The position numbers and the translations under genes were made by a program. This document shows positions 1-7,202 of a stretch of 11,966 bases of DNA, in pieces. Under the pieces are notes generated by a model. The model saw nothing but the letters and a program-made list of their open reading frames with translations. It did no database searches and was not told where the DNA came from. The first letter of the stretch is position 1, and the number at the start of each line of letters is the position of its first letter. Origin of the DNA: an uncultured bacterium (lineage in GTDB: Bacteria; Bacillota; Clostridia; Lachnospirales; Lachnospiraceae); contig CAMUHA010000095.1 of the NCBI GenBank assembly GCA_947088515.1, positions 1 through 11,966 on the forward strand, written 5' to 3'.

Positions 1-1479
1 CCTGATGCGGCATTTTTTGCCACAAAGCTTATTGCGGATAAAGAGAGCCATAAACTTCTTGGTATCCAGGTGTTTGGACCAGGCGCAGTGGATAAGATGG
101 TAGACATTGCTGTTATGGGCATTAATATGGGAGCAAAGCTGGAGGACTTTGAAAATGCAGACTTTGCATATGCACCGCCTTTTTCCACAGCAATTCATCC
201 TCTGGTGCAGGCAGTGTATGTACTGCTTAATAAGCTGAATGGAGATATGGTCAGCATGACGCCTGCAGAGTATGCAGCAGGAGCTGCGGAAGGATACCGT
301 GTGCTGGATGTGGCTCCAATGCCTACTATCCGTGGGGCAGAATATATTGAACTTGCAAAAGTAAACGGCGAGCTTCCAGGTATTGGAAAAGAAGAAAAAT
401 TACTGCTTGTCTGTGCCAAGGGAAAGAGGGGATATTTCCTTCAGAACCGTCTGCGTTATTTTGGATATACCAACACTGTTGTGTTGGAAGGCGCTACGTT
501 CTTTAATGATGTAAAAGTCAAAAGCGCAGAAAACCAGGTATCAAAGGAAGAGGAAACAAAAGTCAAAGCGCTTGGCTTCCTGAAAGATAAAAGAACGCCT
601 GATAAGTTTAATGGCCGTGTGATAACCAGAAATGGAAAAATTACAGCAGAGGAAGCAAAGGCAATTGCAGAAGCGGCAGAAAAATTCGGAAGTGGCGAAG
701 TAACCATGACCTCCCGTCTTACTATGGAAATACAGGGGGTTCCTTTTGAAAATATTGAACCTCTTAGGGAATATCTGCTTGAGGCAGGACTGGAAATGGG
801 AGGTACAGGGTCTAAAGTACGTCCTGTAGTTGCCTGTAAAGGAACTACATGTCAATATGGCCTGATAGATACCTTTGGGCTATCAGAAGAAATCCATGAA
901 AGATTCTTCCATGGGTACGCAAATGTTAAGCTGCCTCATAAGTTTAAAATCGCGGTGGGAGGATGTCCCAATAATTGTGTGAAACCAGACCTGAATGATT
1001 TGGGAATTATTGGACAGAGAGTTCCCCAGATTGACCCGGAAAAATGTAAGGGATGCAAGGTCTGCCAGGTAGAAGTTAACTGTCCAATTAAGGTTGCCGG
1101 AGTAAGCGATGGCAAGCTGGTGATTAATGAGGAGGAATGTAATCATTGCGGACGCTGTATGGGGAAATGTCCGTTTGGCGTGTTGGAAAATTATGTCAAT
1201 GGGTATCGTGTTTACATAGGCGGACGCTGGGGCAAGAAAGTTGCGCAGGGCCGGTATCTGGATAAGGTATTTACAGAGAAAGAAGAAGTGCTTTCCATTG
1301 TGGAAAAAGCAATATTGCTGTTCCGCGAACAGGGTATCACAGGAGAACGCTTTGCAGACACTGTGGCAAGAATTGGATTTGAAAAAGTACAGGAGCAGCT
1401 TCTTGCGGACGATCTGCTGGCAAGAAAGCAGGAAAACATATCTGCACAAAAACATATGAAAGGCGGAGCCACCTGCTAA
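1..1479 (+). CDS. FAD-dependent oxidoreductase / rhodanese / siroheme sulfite-nitrite reductase fusion with 2x[4Fe-4S] ferredoxin (5' end missing)
   Basis: The reading frame is open from base 1 to the TAA at 1477-1479, so 492 codons are visible and the start lies upstream. Residues 1 to about 80 match the C-terminal dimerisation domain of CoA-disulfide reductase/NADH oxidase flavoproteins (FGPGAVDKMVDIAVMGI and an APPFSTAIHP-like stretch). About 99-165 is a short rhodanese-like domain with candidate active-site Cys138 in VCAKGKRGY. About 195-340 is a sulfite/nitrite reductase unit whose siroheme/[4Fe-4S] cysteines would be C279, C284, C322 and C326 (CKGTTC, GGCPNNC). Two ferredoxin clusters follow: C349/352/355/361, with a slightly wide last spacing, and C380/383/386/390. 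The C-terminal GGRWGKK and GERFADT motifs also fit the reductase family. The flavin and nucleotide-binding part should lie upstream. By inference it passes NAD(P)H electrons through FAD and ferredoxin clusters to siroheme to reduce sulfite or a related sulfur species, with rhodanese handling sulfane sulfur. Substrate is not proven; nitrite remains possible. Domain content is sure, physiological role is not. Confidence 0.88.
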   Translation, partial: PDAAFFATKLIADKESHKLLGIQVFGPGAVDKMVDIAVMGINMGAKLEDFENADFAYAPPFSTAIHPLVQAVYVLLNKLNGDMVSMTPAEYAAGAAEGYRVLDVAPMPTIRGAEYIELAKVNGELPGIGKEEKLLLVCAKGKRGYFLQNRLRYFGYTNTVVLEGATFFNDVKVKSAENQVSKEEETKVKALGFLKDKRTPDKFNGRVITRNGKITAEEAKAIAEAAEKFGSGEVTMTSRLTMEIQGVPFENIEPLREYLLEAGLEMGGTGSKVRPVVACKGTTCQYGLIDTFGLSEEIHERFFHGYANVKLPHKFKIAVGGCPNNCVKPDLNDLGIIGQRVPQIDPEKCKGCKVCQVEVNCPIKVAGVSDGKLVINEEECNHCGRCMGKCPFGVLENYVNGYRVYIGGRWGKKVAQGRYLDKVFTEKEEVLSIVEKAILLFREQGITGERFADTVARIGFEKVQEQLLADDLLARKQENISAQKHMKGGATC

Positions 1480-1545
1480 AGTTTTGCTGTTGGGCAAGGA
1501 AGCGGGGGCCGATAGCGCCTGCGGTATTCCTCCCAGGCTAAAGAA
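1460..1545 (+). other. GC-rich foldable element overlapping the end of the sulfur reductase gene; candidate structured RNA
   Basis: Between the reductase stop codon and the terminator lies a stretch richer in G and C than its surroundings that folds well on paper. An 8-bp stem (1502-1509 with 1515-1522, one G-G mismatch and one G-U pair, loop CGATA) is stacked inside GGAA/TTCC (1498-1501 with 1527-1530) and TTGGG/CCCAG (1490-1494 with 1532-1536). The 7-mer GCTAAAG occurs on both sides, at 1475-1481 and 1537-1543. I do not recognise a riboswitch or RNA family. It could be a cis-regulatory aptamer ahead of the terminator at 1563, a stabilising 3' UTR, or a small repeat. The structure comes from hand pairing only. 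Confidence 0.35.
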
Positions 1546-1562
1546 GTAAAAAGTACAATTAT

Positions 1563-1615
1563 ATGCCCTGTTTGTCTGGCATTTACTGATGGGCAAACAG
1601 GGCATGAATTTTTTT
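1563..1615 (+). terminator. Strong intrinsic terminator after the sulfur reductase gene
   Basis: A 14-bp stem with a single G-U wobble pairs 1563-1576 (ATGCCCTGTTTGTC) with 1592-1605 (GGCAAACAGGGCAT) around a 15-nt loop. After GAA comes a run of seven T (1609-1615). It ends transcription of the reductase and insulates the ABC exporter genes downstream. It could also act as the expression platform of a leader if the foldable element at 1460-1545 is an aptamer. Confidence 0.9.
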
Positions 1616-1674
1616 ATAAAAAGTGGAGAAGAAAAAGACAGAGATAATACCATAGAAAGGAAGTCTGGAAAATA

Positions 1675-3390
1675 ATGAAGCTGATTGCAAAATACATAAA
1701 TAGGCATCTGGGAATTTTCCTGCTGTCTACTTTTTTCCTGACAGTGGAGGCTATGGCTGACCTTCTGCAACCTGCCTTTATGTCTTACATTGTGGATGAA
1801 GGGGTAAGAAATGCGGATATTGGAAGGATTTTGCTATATGGAGCTATTATGATTGGAATTGCTTCTGTGGGCGCTGTGGGAGCTATTATGCGTAATCGGT
1901 TTGCCAGCCGTACCTCCCAGACGATTGGGCGTGAGCTGCGCCGTGATATATACCATAATGTACAGCAGCTTTCTATGGAAAATATAGACCGCCTGCAGCC
2001 TGCGTCTATCATTACCCGTATTACAAATGATGTGACACAGATACAGGATTTCGTTAACAGCATTATGCGTATGATGGTTAAAGCGCCAATCACCTGCATG
2101 GGAGCTACTGCACTTATAATGTTTCAGACACCGGCGCAGGCGCCTGTTATGGCAGCGATTGTTTTGGTTGTTTTTTTGTTGATTTTGGAAAATATGAAGA
2201 TTGGTTATCCACGGTTTGGCATGGTTCAAAAAAGGCTGGACCGTTTAAATGGCGTGACAAGGGAATTTCTCTCTGCAATCCGTGTTGTGAAGGCTTTTCA
2301 TGCGGAAAAGGAGGAAACCGTAAAATTTGAAGAAGCTTCCTATAATCTTGCCATGGCTAATACAGCTGCCCTTCGGACAATGGCAGTGTTTTCTCCCCTT
2401 ATCAATCTGACCATTAATTTTGGCATAGTATTTTTATTGTGGATGTCAAAAAACCAGAAAAGCGCTGAAATTGGAAAGCTTATGGCATCAGTCAATTATA
2501 TGACGCAAGTATTGTTTTCCGTTATGATGATTTCAAATTCTTTAAATACGGCGGTGCGTGCTTTTGCTTCTTCCGGGAGGATAAAAGAAGTTCTTGAGGA
2601 AAAGCCCGTCCAGTCTGTGCCGGAGAAACCGCTGACGCCTGAAATAACAGGCGATATCCGTTTTACGCATGTATCCTTTGCCTATGCAGGGGCCGGAAAG
2701 GAATCTCTCCAGGATATTAATATACATATAAAGCCGGGAGAAACAGTTGGAATCATTGGTTCTACCGGAGCCGGAAAATCAACACTGGTAAATTTAATTC
2801 CCCGTCTTTATGATGCCACAGAAGGAAAGGTGTTGATAGATGGGTGCGATGTGACGCAGATAGATACAAAACTGCTTCGCAGCGTTGTAAGTGTGGCGCC
2901 TCAAAAGGCGTTGCTTTTTTCGGGAACCATCAGGGAAAATCTGCGCTGGGGACGGCCGGATGCCGGAGAGGATGAATTACGCCGGGCGGCAGAGGCCGCC
3001 TGCGCCAATACGTTTATTGAACAAAGCCTGCAAGGATATGAGACTTTACTGGGGCAGGGGGGCGTGAATCTTTCCGGTGGACAAAAACAGCGGATTTCTC
3101 TGGCAAGAGCGCTTGTACGTAAGCCGCGGATATTAATTCTTGATGACTGTACCAGTGCGCTGGATGCCCAGACAGAATCGGCAGTCCTTGCGAACCTCCG
3201 CAATATGGCAGGGGACATCACCGTACTTTTGATTGGGCAGCGGATTTCTACTGTAATGCAGGCAGACCATATCCTTTGTATGGATAACGGCTGCGTGCAG
3301 GGTTATGGGACTCACCAGGAATTAATGTCTGCTTGTAAAACCTATCAGGAAATTTACCGTTCACAAATTGGGGGTGGAATAAATGGCTGA
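1675..3390 (+). CDS. ABC exporter half-transporter, degenerate-site subunit of a heterodimer
   Basis: This 571-residue protein is a fused membrane domain plus ATPase of the type IV (multidrug/lipid/peptide) exporter fold. Residues about 15-300 hold the hydrophobic membrane helices; about 325-565 are the nucleotide-binding domain. Visible motifs are Walker A GSTGAGKST (362-370), Q-loop Q410, signature LSGGQ (466-470) and Walker B ILILDD (486-491). The catalytic glutamate after Walker B is replaced by Asp491 and the switch histidine by Gln522 (IGQRIST, where IAHRLST is usual). This is the known pattern of the weak-site subunit in heterodimeric exporters such as LmrCD and TM287/288. The start ATG has a GAAAGGAAG ribosome binding site at 1655-1663. 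The next gene overlaps by 8 bases, supporting co-translation and a heterodimer. Substrate cannot be read from sequence. I found no convincing promoter between the terminator and this start. Confidence 0.93.
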   Translation: MKLIAKYINRHLGIFLLSTFFLTVEAMADLLQPAFMSYIVDEGVRNADIGRILLYGAIMIGIASVGAVGAIMRNRFASRTSQTIGRELRRDIYHNVQQLSMENIDRLQPASIITRITNDVTQIQDFVNSIMRMMVKAPITCMGATALIMFQTPAQAPVMAAIVLVVFLLILENMKIGYPRFGMVQKRLDRLNGVTREFLSAIRVVKAFHAEKEETVKFEEASYNLAMANTAALRTMAVFSPLINLTINFGIVFLLWMSKNQKSAEIGKLMASVNYMTQVLFSVMMISNSLNTAVRAFASSGRIKEVLEEKPVQSVPEKPLTPEITGDIRFTHVSFAYAGAGKESLQDINIHIKPGETVGIIGSTGAGKSTLVNLIPRLYDATEGKVLIDGCDVTQIDTKLLRSVVSVAPQKALLFSGTIRENLRWGRPDAGEDELRRAAEAACANTFIEQSLQGYETLLGQGGVNLSGGQKQRISLARALVRKPRILILDDCTSALDAQTESAVLANLRNMAGDITVLLIGQRISTVMQADHILCMDNGCVQGYGTHQELMSACKTYQEIYRSQIGGGING

Positions 3391-5209
3391 AAAAACTGGA
3401 AGTGTGCCGCCAGCGAATTTAACAGGGATATCCCGTCCGGGAAAGGGAAGCGTTGTGGTAAAGCCTAAGAACATGAAGGGTACCTTAGGGCGTCTTTTCT
3501 ATCTGACAAGGGGGCAAAGAGGCGGGATGGGGTGGATACTTCTTTTGTCTGCATTTGCGTCACTTTCGTCCATATTGTCTCCTTATGTAGTGGGAAGGGC
3601 TGTAACAGCAATAAGTGATGGAAATGGAATTTTATGGACGTTGCTTTGCCTGGTAGGATTATATGTTTGTGACTGGCTGATAAGATTTTTACAGGCATTT
3701 TTTATGGCATCTATTGGCCAGCGTGTGATTGATTATATACGCAGAATACTTTTTAATAAAGTTAAAGAGCTGCCCCTTTCTTTTTTTGACCGACACAGGC
3801 ATGGGGAGCTGATGAGCCGTCTTACCAATGATGTGGATAATATCAGCGCTACCATTTCCAATTCACTGACATTGCTTTTGACCCATAGTTTTACGATTTT
3901 TGGTATCTTTATAATGATGCTGACATTAAGTTCTCTTTTAACGCTTGTGGCATTAGCTGGTGTAGGGTTGATATTTGTTTTGACAAAGGTAGTAACGAAA
4001 CATACCAAAAAGCTTTTTTTACAGCAGCAAAAAAGTCTTGGGGAGCTAAACGGACAGATAGAAGAAAGCATTTCTGGTTTGTCCGTTGTAAAGTTTTTTG
4101 GCCGTGAAGAGGAAATGGAGCAAGAGTTTGAGAAAAAAAATGACAGCCTGTGTGGGGTATCTGTCAGAGCATTAATCTGGTCTGGCTATCTGATGCCGCT
4201 AATGAATGTGATAAATAACATGTGCTATGTGGGGGTTGCGGTTTTTAGCGGGATTTTATATGTGGACGGAAGAATTTCCGATATAGGATTGATTACCAGT
4301 TTTCTTTTGTATGTGCGTCAGTTTACCCGCCCTTTTGTGGAGGTTGCCAATATTTACAATAATTTTCAGACGGCTGTTGCCGGTGCGGAGCGTGTGTTCG
4401 AGATTCTGGATGAACAAAAAGAACCGGCAGATAAAGAAAACGCCATTTCCCTTACGCAGCCACGGGGGGATATTGAATTTTGCCACGTAAAGTTTGGTTA
4501 TTTGCCGGGGCAGTTGGCGCTGAAAGATATTTCATTAAAAATACCTGCTGGAACGAAAGCTGCCATTGTAGGTGCGACAGGTTCTGGAAAGACTACAATT
4601 ATTAACCTTCTTACCAGATTTTATGATGTTATGGAAGGAAGTATTTTGCTGGATGGCCATGACTTGAGGGATTTTGGGATGGAGGACCTGCGGGCTGCGT
4701 TTGGGGTGGTTTTGCAGGATACAGCTCTTTTTGCTGCATCAGTCAGGGATAATATATGCTATGGGCGCCCGGAGGCAGAAATGGAGCAGGTCCGTCAGGC
4801 GGCAAAGGCAGCTGGCGCAGATGGATTTATCAGCCGGCTTCCTGAAGGGTATGACACAGTTTTGACACAGGGAGGGCTGGAACTGTCCCAGGGGGAGAGA
4901 CAGCTTATTACGATTGCAAGGGCAGTGCTTGCCAATGCGCCAATATTGATTTTGGATGAGGCTACCAGTTCAGTTGATACTGTGACTGAACAAAAAATCC
5001 GGCATGCCATGTTGAAAATCTGTGAAGGCCGCACTTCGGTTATTATTGCACATCGTCTTTCAACTATACGGGATTCAGATTTGATTATTTTTCTTGATAA
5101 TGGGGAAATTGCGGAAATGGGAACACATGAGGAGCTAATGGAACTGGGCGGGCGATATGCACAAATGTTCCGAATGCAGACGGGTTCTTACCTGGTGGAT
5201 TTGGGATAA
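3383..5209 (+). CDS. ABC exporter half-transporter, catalytic-site subunit of a heterodimer
   Basis: The protein has 608 residues. A hydrophilic N-terminal tail of about 35 residues precedes the membrane domain (about 40-335), and the ATPase domain covers about 360-600. Walker A is GATGSGKTT (397-405), the Q-loop glutamine Q445, Walker B ILILDE with catalytic Glu526, and the switch histidine His557 in IAHRLST. The signature is LSQGE (501-505) rather than LSGGQ. In the heterodimer this altered signature would face the partner's degenerate Walker B/Q-switch. The intact Walker and switch residues here would face the partner's normal LSGGQ, giving one active and one weak ATP site. The ATG at 3383 overlaps the upstream gene by 8 bases and has a G-rich binding site (GGGGGTGG) just before it. 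Probable roles are drug, peptide or lipid export from the cytoplasm; substrate unknown. No strong terminator follows. Confidence 0.93.
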   Translation: MAEKTGSVPPANLTGISRPGKGSVVVKPKNMKGTLGRLFYLTRGQRGGMGWILLLSAFASLSSILSPYVVGRAVTAISDGNGILWTLLCLVGLYVCDWLIRFLQAFFMASIGQRVIDYIRRILFNKVKELPLSFFDRHRHGELMSRLTNDVDNISATISNSLTLLLTHSFTIFGIFIMMLTLSSLLTLVALAGVGLIFVLTKVVTKHTKKLFLQQQKSLGELNGQIEESISGLSVVKFFGREEEMEQEFEKKNDSLCGVSVRALIWSGYLMPLMNVINNMCYVGVAVFSGILYVDGRISDIGLITSFLLYVRQFTRPFVEVANIYNNFQTAVAGAERVFEILDEQKEPADKENAISLTQPRGDIEFCHVKFGYLPGQLALKDISLKIPAGTKAAIVGATGSGKTTIINLLTRFYDVMEGSILLDGHDLRDFGMEDLRAAFGVVLQDTALFAASVRDNICYGRPEAEMEQVRQAAKAAGADGFISRLPEGYDTVLTQGGLELSQGERQLITIARAVLANAPILILDEATSSVDTVTEQKIRHAMLKICEGRTSVIIAHRLSTIRDSDLIIFLDNGEIAEMGTHEELMELGGRYAQMFRMQTGSYLVDLG

Positions 5210-5244
5210 TGAAAGAAAGCGCAATTCTCTATCAGGCATTTCTC

Positions 5245-5273
5245 TTGCCGGATTTTAATTTATGTGATACACT
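5245..5273 (+). promoter_or_regulatory. Candidate sigma-A promoter for the glutamyl-tRNA synthetase gene
   Basis: TTGCCG at 5245-5250 and TACACT at 5268-5273 are each 4 of 6 matches to the -35 and -10 consensus, separated by exactly 17 bases in AT-rich DNA. The pair sits about 30 bases before the synthetase start and downstream of the ABC genes, which have no clear terminator. Read-through from the exporter operon is therefore also possible. Confidence 0.45.
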
Positions 5274-5292
5274 TTTAATCAAAATTGCTTTT

Positions 5293-5297
5293 GGAGG
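5293..5297 (+). promoter_or_regulatory. Ribosome binding site deciding the gltX start
   Basis: GGAGG lies immediately before the ATG at 5298 and 6 bases before the in-frame ATG at 5304. Normal spacing favours initiation at 5304, removing two residues (Met-Ile) from the longest reading frame. Confidence 0.7.
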
Positions 5298-5303
5298 ATG
5301 ATT

Positions 5304-6941
5304 ATGGGGTTTGACGAATTGGCTAATTTACTGTTTCCAAATATAGTTACGACCAGAGAAGAAATGGAACAGAGATTTCCGGAACGAAGGATGGAGCAGG
5401 GAGCAAATGTAACACGTATAGGGCCCAGTCCAACCGGATTTGTCCATTTGGGAAATCTTTATAATGCAATAATTGGAGAACGGCTTGCGCACCAGTCAGA
5501 CGGCATTTTTTATCTGCGAATAGAGGATACTGATGATAAAAGAGAAGTCCCTGGCGCTGTTTCTACCATAATAAATGCGATGACATATTTTGGTGTAAAT
5601 TTTGATGAGGGCGCAACCGCAGAGGGAGATAATGGGTCATATGGGCCTTACAGACAGCGGCAGAGAAAGGATATTTACCAGACCTTTGCCAAATGGCTGG
5701 TCAGACAGGGAAGGGCATACCCGTGTTTTTTGTCGGAAGAAGAGATTAGCGCCATCCGCGAGGAGCAGAATGAAAAAAAAGAAGATATCGGAATTTATGG
5801 AAAGTATGCAGATAAAAATAGAAATCTTACCTTTGATGAAATTAAAGAAAAGATAGAAAGCGGTCAGAAATGGGTGCTAAGATATAAGGGATGTATAAAT
5901 TCTGATTATATCGCTGTTGAGGATGCCATCAGAGGCAGACTGGAAATGCCGAGAAATTTCCATGATTTTATTATTCTGAAAAGCGATGGAATACCCACCT
6001 ACCATTTTGCCCATGTAGTGGATGACCACCTGATGCGTTCCACCCATGTAATCAGGGGAGAAGAGTGGATACCATCATTGCCTATTCATATTGAACTGTT
6101 TAAGGAGTTTGGCTGGGAACATCCGATTTACTGCCATACAGCAACTTTAATGAAAATTGAGGGAAACAGTAAGAGAAAACTTTCTAAGAGAAAAGACCCG
6201 GAACTGGCGCTTTCCTATTATCAGGAGGAAGGGATTCCCCAAGATGCCGTATGGGAGTTTCTCCTGACAATTCTAAATTCAAATTATGAAGAGTGGAGAA
6301 TTGCAAATCCAGACAGTGATTATAGGACATTTCCCTATTCACTTGAAAAGATGTCAACCTCCGGAGCTCTTGTTGACCTTGACAAGTTAAGGGATGTTTC
6401 CAAAAATGTTGTCAGCCGGATGCCTGCGGAAGAAGTATATGAAAAATGGTATGACTGGTGTTTGAAATATGATGAAGAGTATGCCGGACTTCTTAATAAA
6501 TATAAAGACCGTACAATTGCGGCGCTGAATGTGGGACGTGGAGGAGAGAAACCGAGAAGGGACATTGAAACCTGGAAACAGGCCGGCTGTTTCATGAGCT
6601 TTTACTATGATGAAAAATTTGAATTTGCAGATGCAATGCCTGAAGAATGTGATAAAGAGATGATTGGCAGCTTTTTCCGGCAGTATCTTGAAAGAATTGA
6701 TTATAATGATAGCTCTGCCGTTTGGTTTGGAAAGGTCAAAGAGCTTACAGAGGAGTTTGGATTTGCAGTTAAGCCGAAAGATTATAAGAAAAATCCCTCT
6801 GCATATAGGGGGAGCATTGTCCATATCACAAACATGCTCCGCGTAGCTCTTACAGGGCGTTCTAATGCACCGGATATTTGGGATGTGACCCATGTGCTTG
6901 GTGAAAAAATGGCTAAGGAGAGACTTTCCAGATGGCTCTAA
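5304..6941 (+). CDS. gltX: Glutamyl-tRNA synthetase (glutamate--tRNA ligase), divergent long form
   Basis: A class I aminoacyl-tRNA synthetase that charges glutamate onto tRNA in the cytoplasm. The HIGH-type motif is HLGN (residues 48-51) inside GPSPTGFVHLGNLYNA, followed by RIEDTDD, and the KMSKS-type motif is KLSKR (292-296). GluRS-like blocks such as YHFAHVVDDHLM and VIRGEEW lie between them. At 545 residues it is longer than the roughly 480-500 usual for bacterial GluRS. Only one Cys is seen in the region where zinc-binding forms carry several ligands. The C-terminal half is weakly recognisable as the anticodon-binding part. Start choice: an ATG at 5298 directly abuts the GGAGG at 5293-5297, whereas the in-frame ATG at 5304 leaves 6 bases, so 5304 is preferred. 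Whether it is the only GluRS of the genome, or whether it also charges tRNA-Gln, cannot be decided here. Confidence 0.92.
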   Translation: MGFDELANLLFPNIVTTREEMEQRFPERRMEQGANVTRIGPSPTGFVHLGNLYNAIIGERLAHQSDGIFYLRIEDTDDKREVPGAVSTIINAMTYFGVNFDEGATAEGDNGSYGPYRQRQRKDIYQTFAKWLVRQGRAYPCFLSEEEISAIREEQNEKKEDIGIYGKYADKNRNLTFDEIKEKIESGQKWVLRYKGCINSDYIAVEDAIRGRLEMPRNFHDFIILKSDGIPTYHFAHVVDDHLMRSTHVIRGEEWIPSLPIHIELFKEFGWEHPIYCHTATLMKIEGNSKRKLSKRKDPELALSYYQEEGIPQDAVWEFLLTILNSNYEEWRIANPDSDYRTFPYSLEKMSTSGALVDLDKLRDVSKNVVSRMPAEEVYEKWYDWCLKYDEEYAGLLNKYKDRTIAALNVGRGGEKPRRDIETWKQAGCFMSFYYDEKFEFADAMPEECDKEMIGSFFRQYLERIDYNDSSAVWFGKVKELTEEFGFAVKPKDYKKNPSAYRGSIVHITNMLRVALTGRSNAPDIWDVTHVLGEKMAKERLSRWL

Positions 6942-6956
6942 TACGTCTTTATTAAA

Positions 6957-7020
6957 ATCCTATACAATTTGGCAGGGTCTCTGTTTTTTAAAGCGCGGGA
7001 TGCTGCCAAAAGTATAGGGT
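6957..7020 (+). terminator. Long two-part hairpin, probable terminator after gltX
   Basis: CCTATAC (6959-6965) pairs with GTATAGG (7012-7018), and TTTGGCAG (6968-6975) pairs with CTGCCAAA (7003-7010). The two stems are nearly continuous. The loop is about 27 nt and itself contains TTTTTT. T-rich sequence (TTTTCGTTATTGTT) follows the stem. It separates gltX from the signalling operon. The long loop and interrupted T-tract make it less typical than the terminator at 1563. Confidence 0.65.
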
Positions 7021-7070
7021 TTTCGTTATTGTTCACAGCCGAACTGCGCATAATAATGGGTTTTCTTAAA

Positions 7071-7082
7071 AACAGGACTGTT
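7071..7082 (+). repeat. Short perfect inverted repeat upstream of the signalling promoter
   Basis: AACAG-GA-CTGTT is a 5-bp inverted repeat with a 2-base centre, ending 4 bases before the proposed -35 box. It could be an operator half-site pair, but such short palindromes occur by chance. Confidence 0.25.
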
Positions 7083-7086
7083 GCTG

Positions 7087-7115
7087 TGGACAAAATGTTT
7101 GATTTCCATTATAAT
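7087..7115 (+). promoter_or_regulatory. Strong sigma-A promoter for the HPt/HD-GYP/kinase operon
   Basis: TGGACA (7087-7092, 5 of 6 matches to TTGACA) and a perfect TATAAT (7110-7115) are separated by 17 bases. Transcription would begin near 7122, leaving a 5' leader of about 80 nt before the HPt start at 7203. This is the best promoter in the window and lies just after the gltX terminator. Confidence 0.75.
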
Positions 7116-7149
7116 AAATAATACCGTATCTGAAGTGAGTGTGTGGATG

Positions 7150-7174
7150 TTACTGGTTTGGGTCGAAACAGTAA
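7150..7174 (+). other. Leader hairpin in the 5' UTR of the signalling operon
   Basis: TTACT plus GTTT (7150-7154, 7156-7159) pairs with AAAC plus AGTAA (7166-7174) around the loop GGGTCG, with one bulged G at 7155. It has no T-tract, so it is not a terminator. It lies between the promoter and the HPt ribosome binding site and could affect mRNA stability or translation. Confidence 0.35.
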
Positions 7175-7202
7175 TATTGTATAGAAAGAAAGGATATAAA
7201 AT

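Noticed and set aside
1460..1549. Short + frame after the reductase stop reading KAEPPAKVLLLGKEAGADSA and so on to TAA at 1547-1549
   Set aside because: No start codon with a binding site, and it overlaps the reductase stop region and the foldable element. The openness is more simply explained by the GC-rich structured sequence. A frameshifted extension of the reductase was considered, but the in-frame end already follows a complete domain.
1643..1648. GATAAT as a -10 box for the ABC operon
   Set aside because: No acceptable -35 hexamer lies 16-18 bases upstream, so I do not call a promoter here.
883..1770. 295-codon open frame on the minus strand
   Set aside because: It runs antisense across the conserved siroheme and ferredoxin domains, the terminator and the start of the ABC gene, and its product is low-complexity with no recognisable domain. 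It is a shadow of the real gene.
5210..5297. Imperfect inverted repeat AAGCGCAATT / AATTGCTT as a terminator after the ABC genes
   Set aside because: The arms are short, interrupted by a 2-base insertion and far apart, with no T-run at a sensible place. It overlaps the promoter region of gltX.
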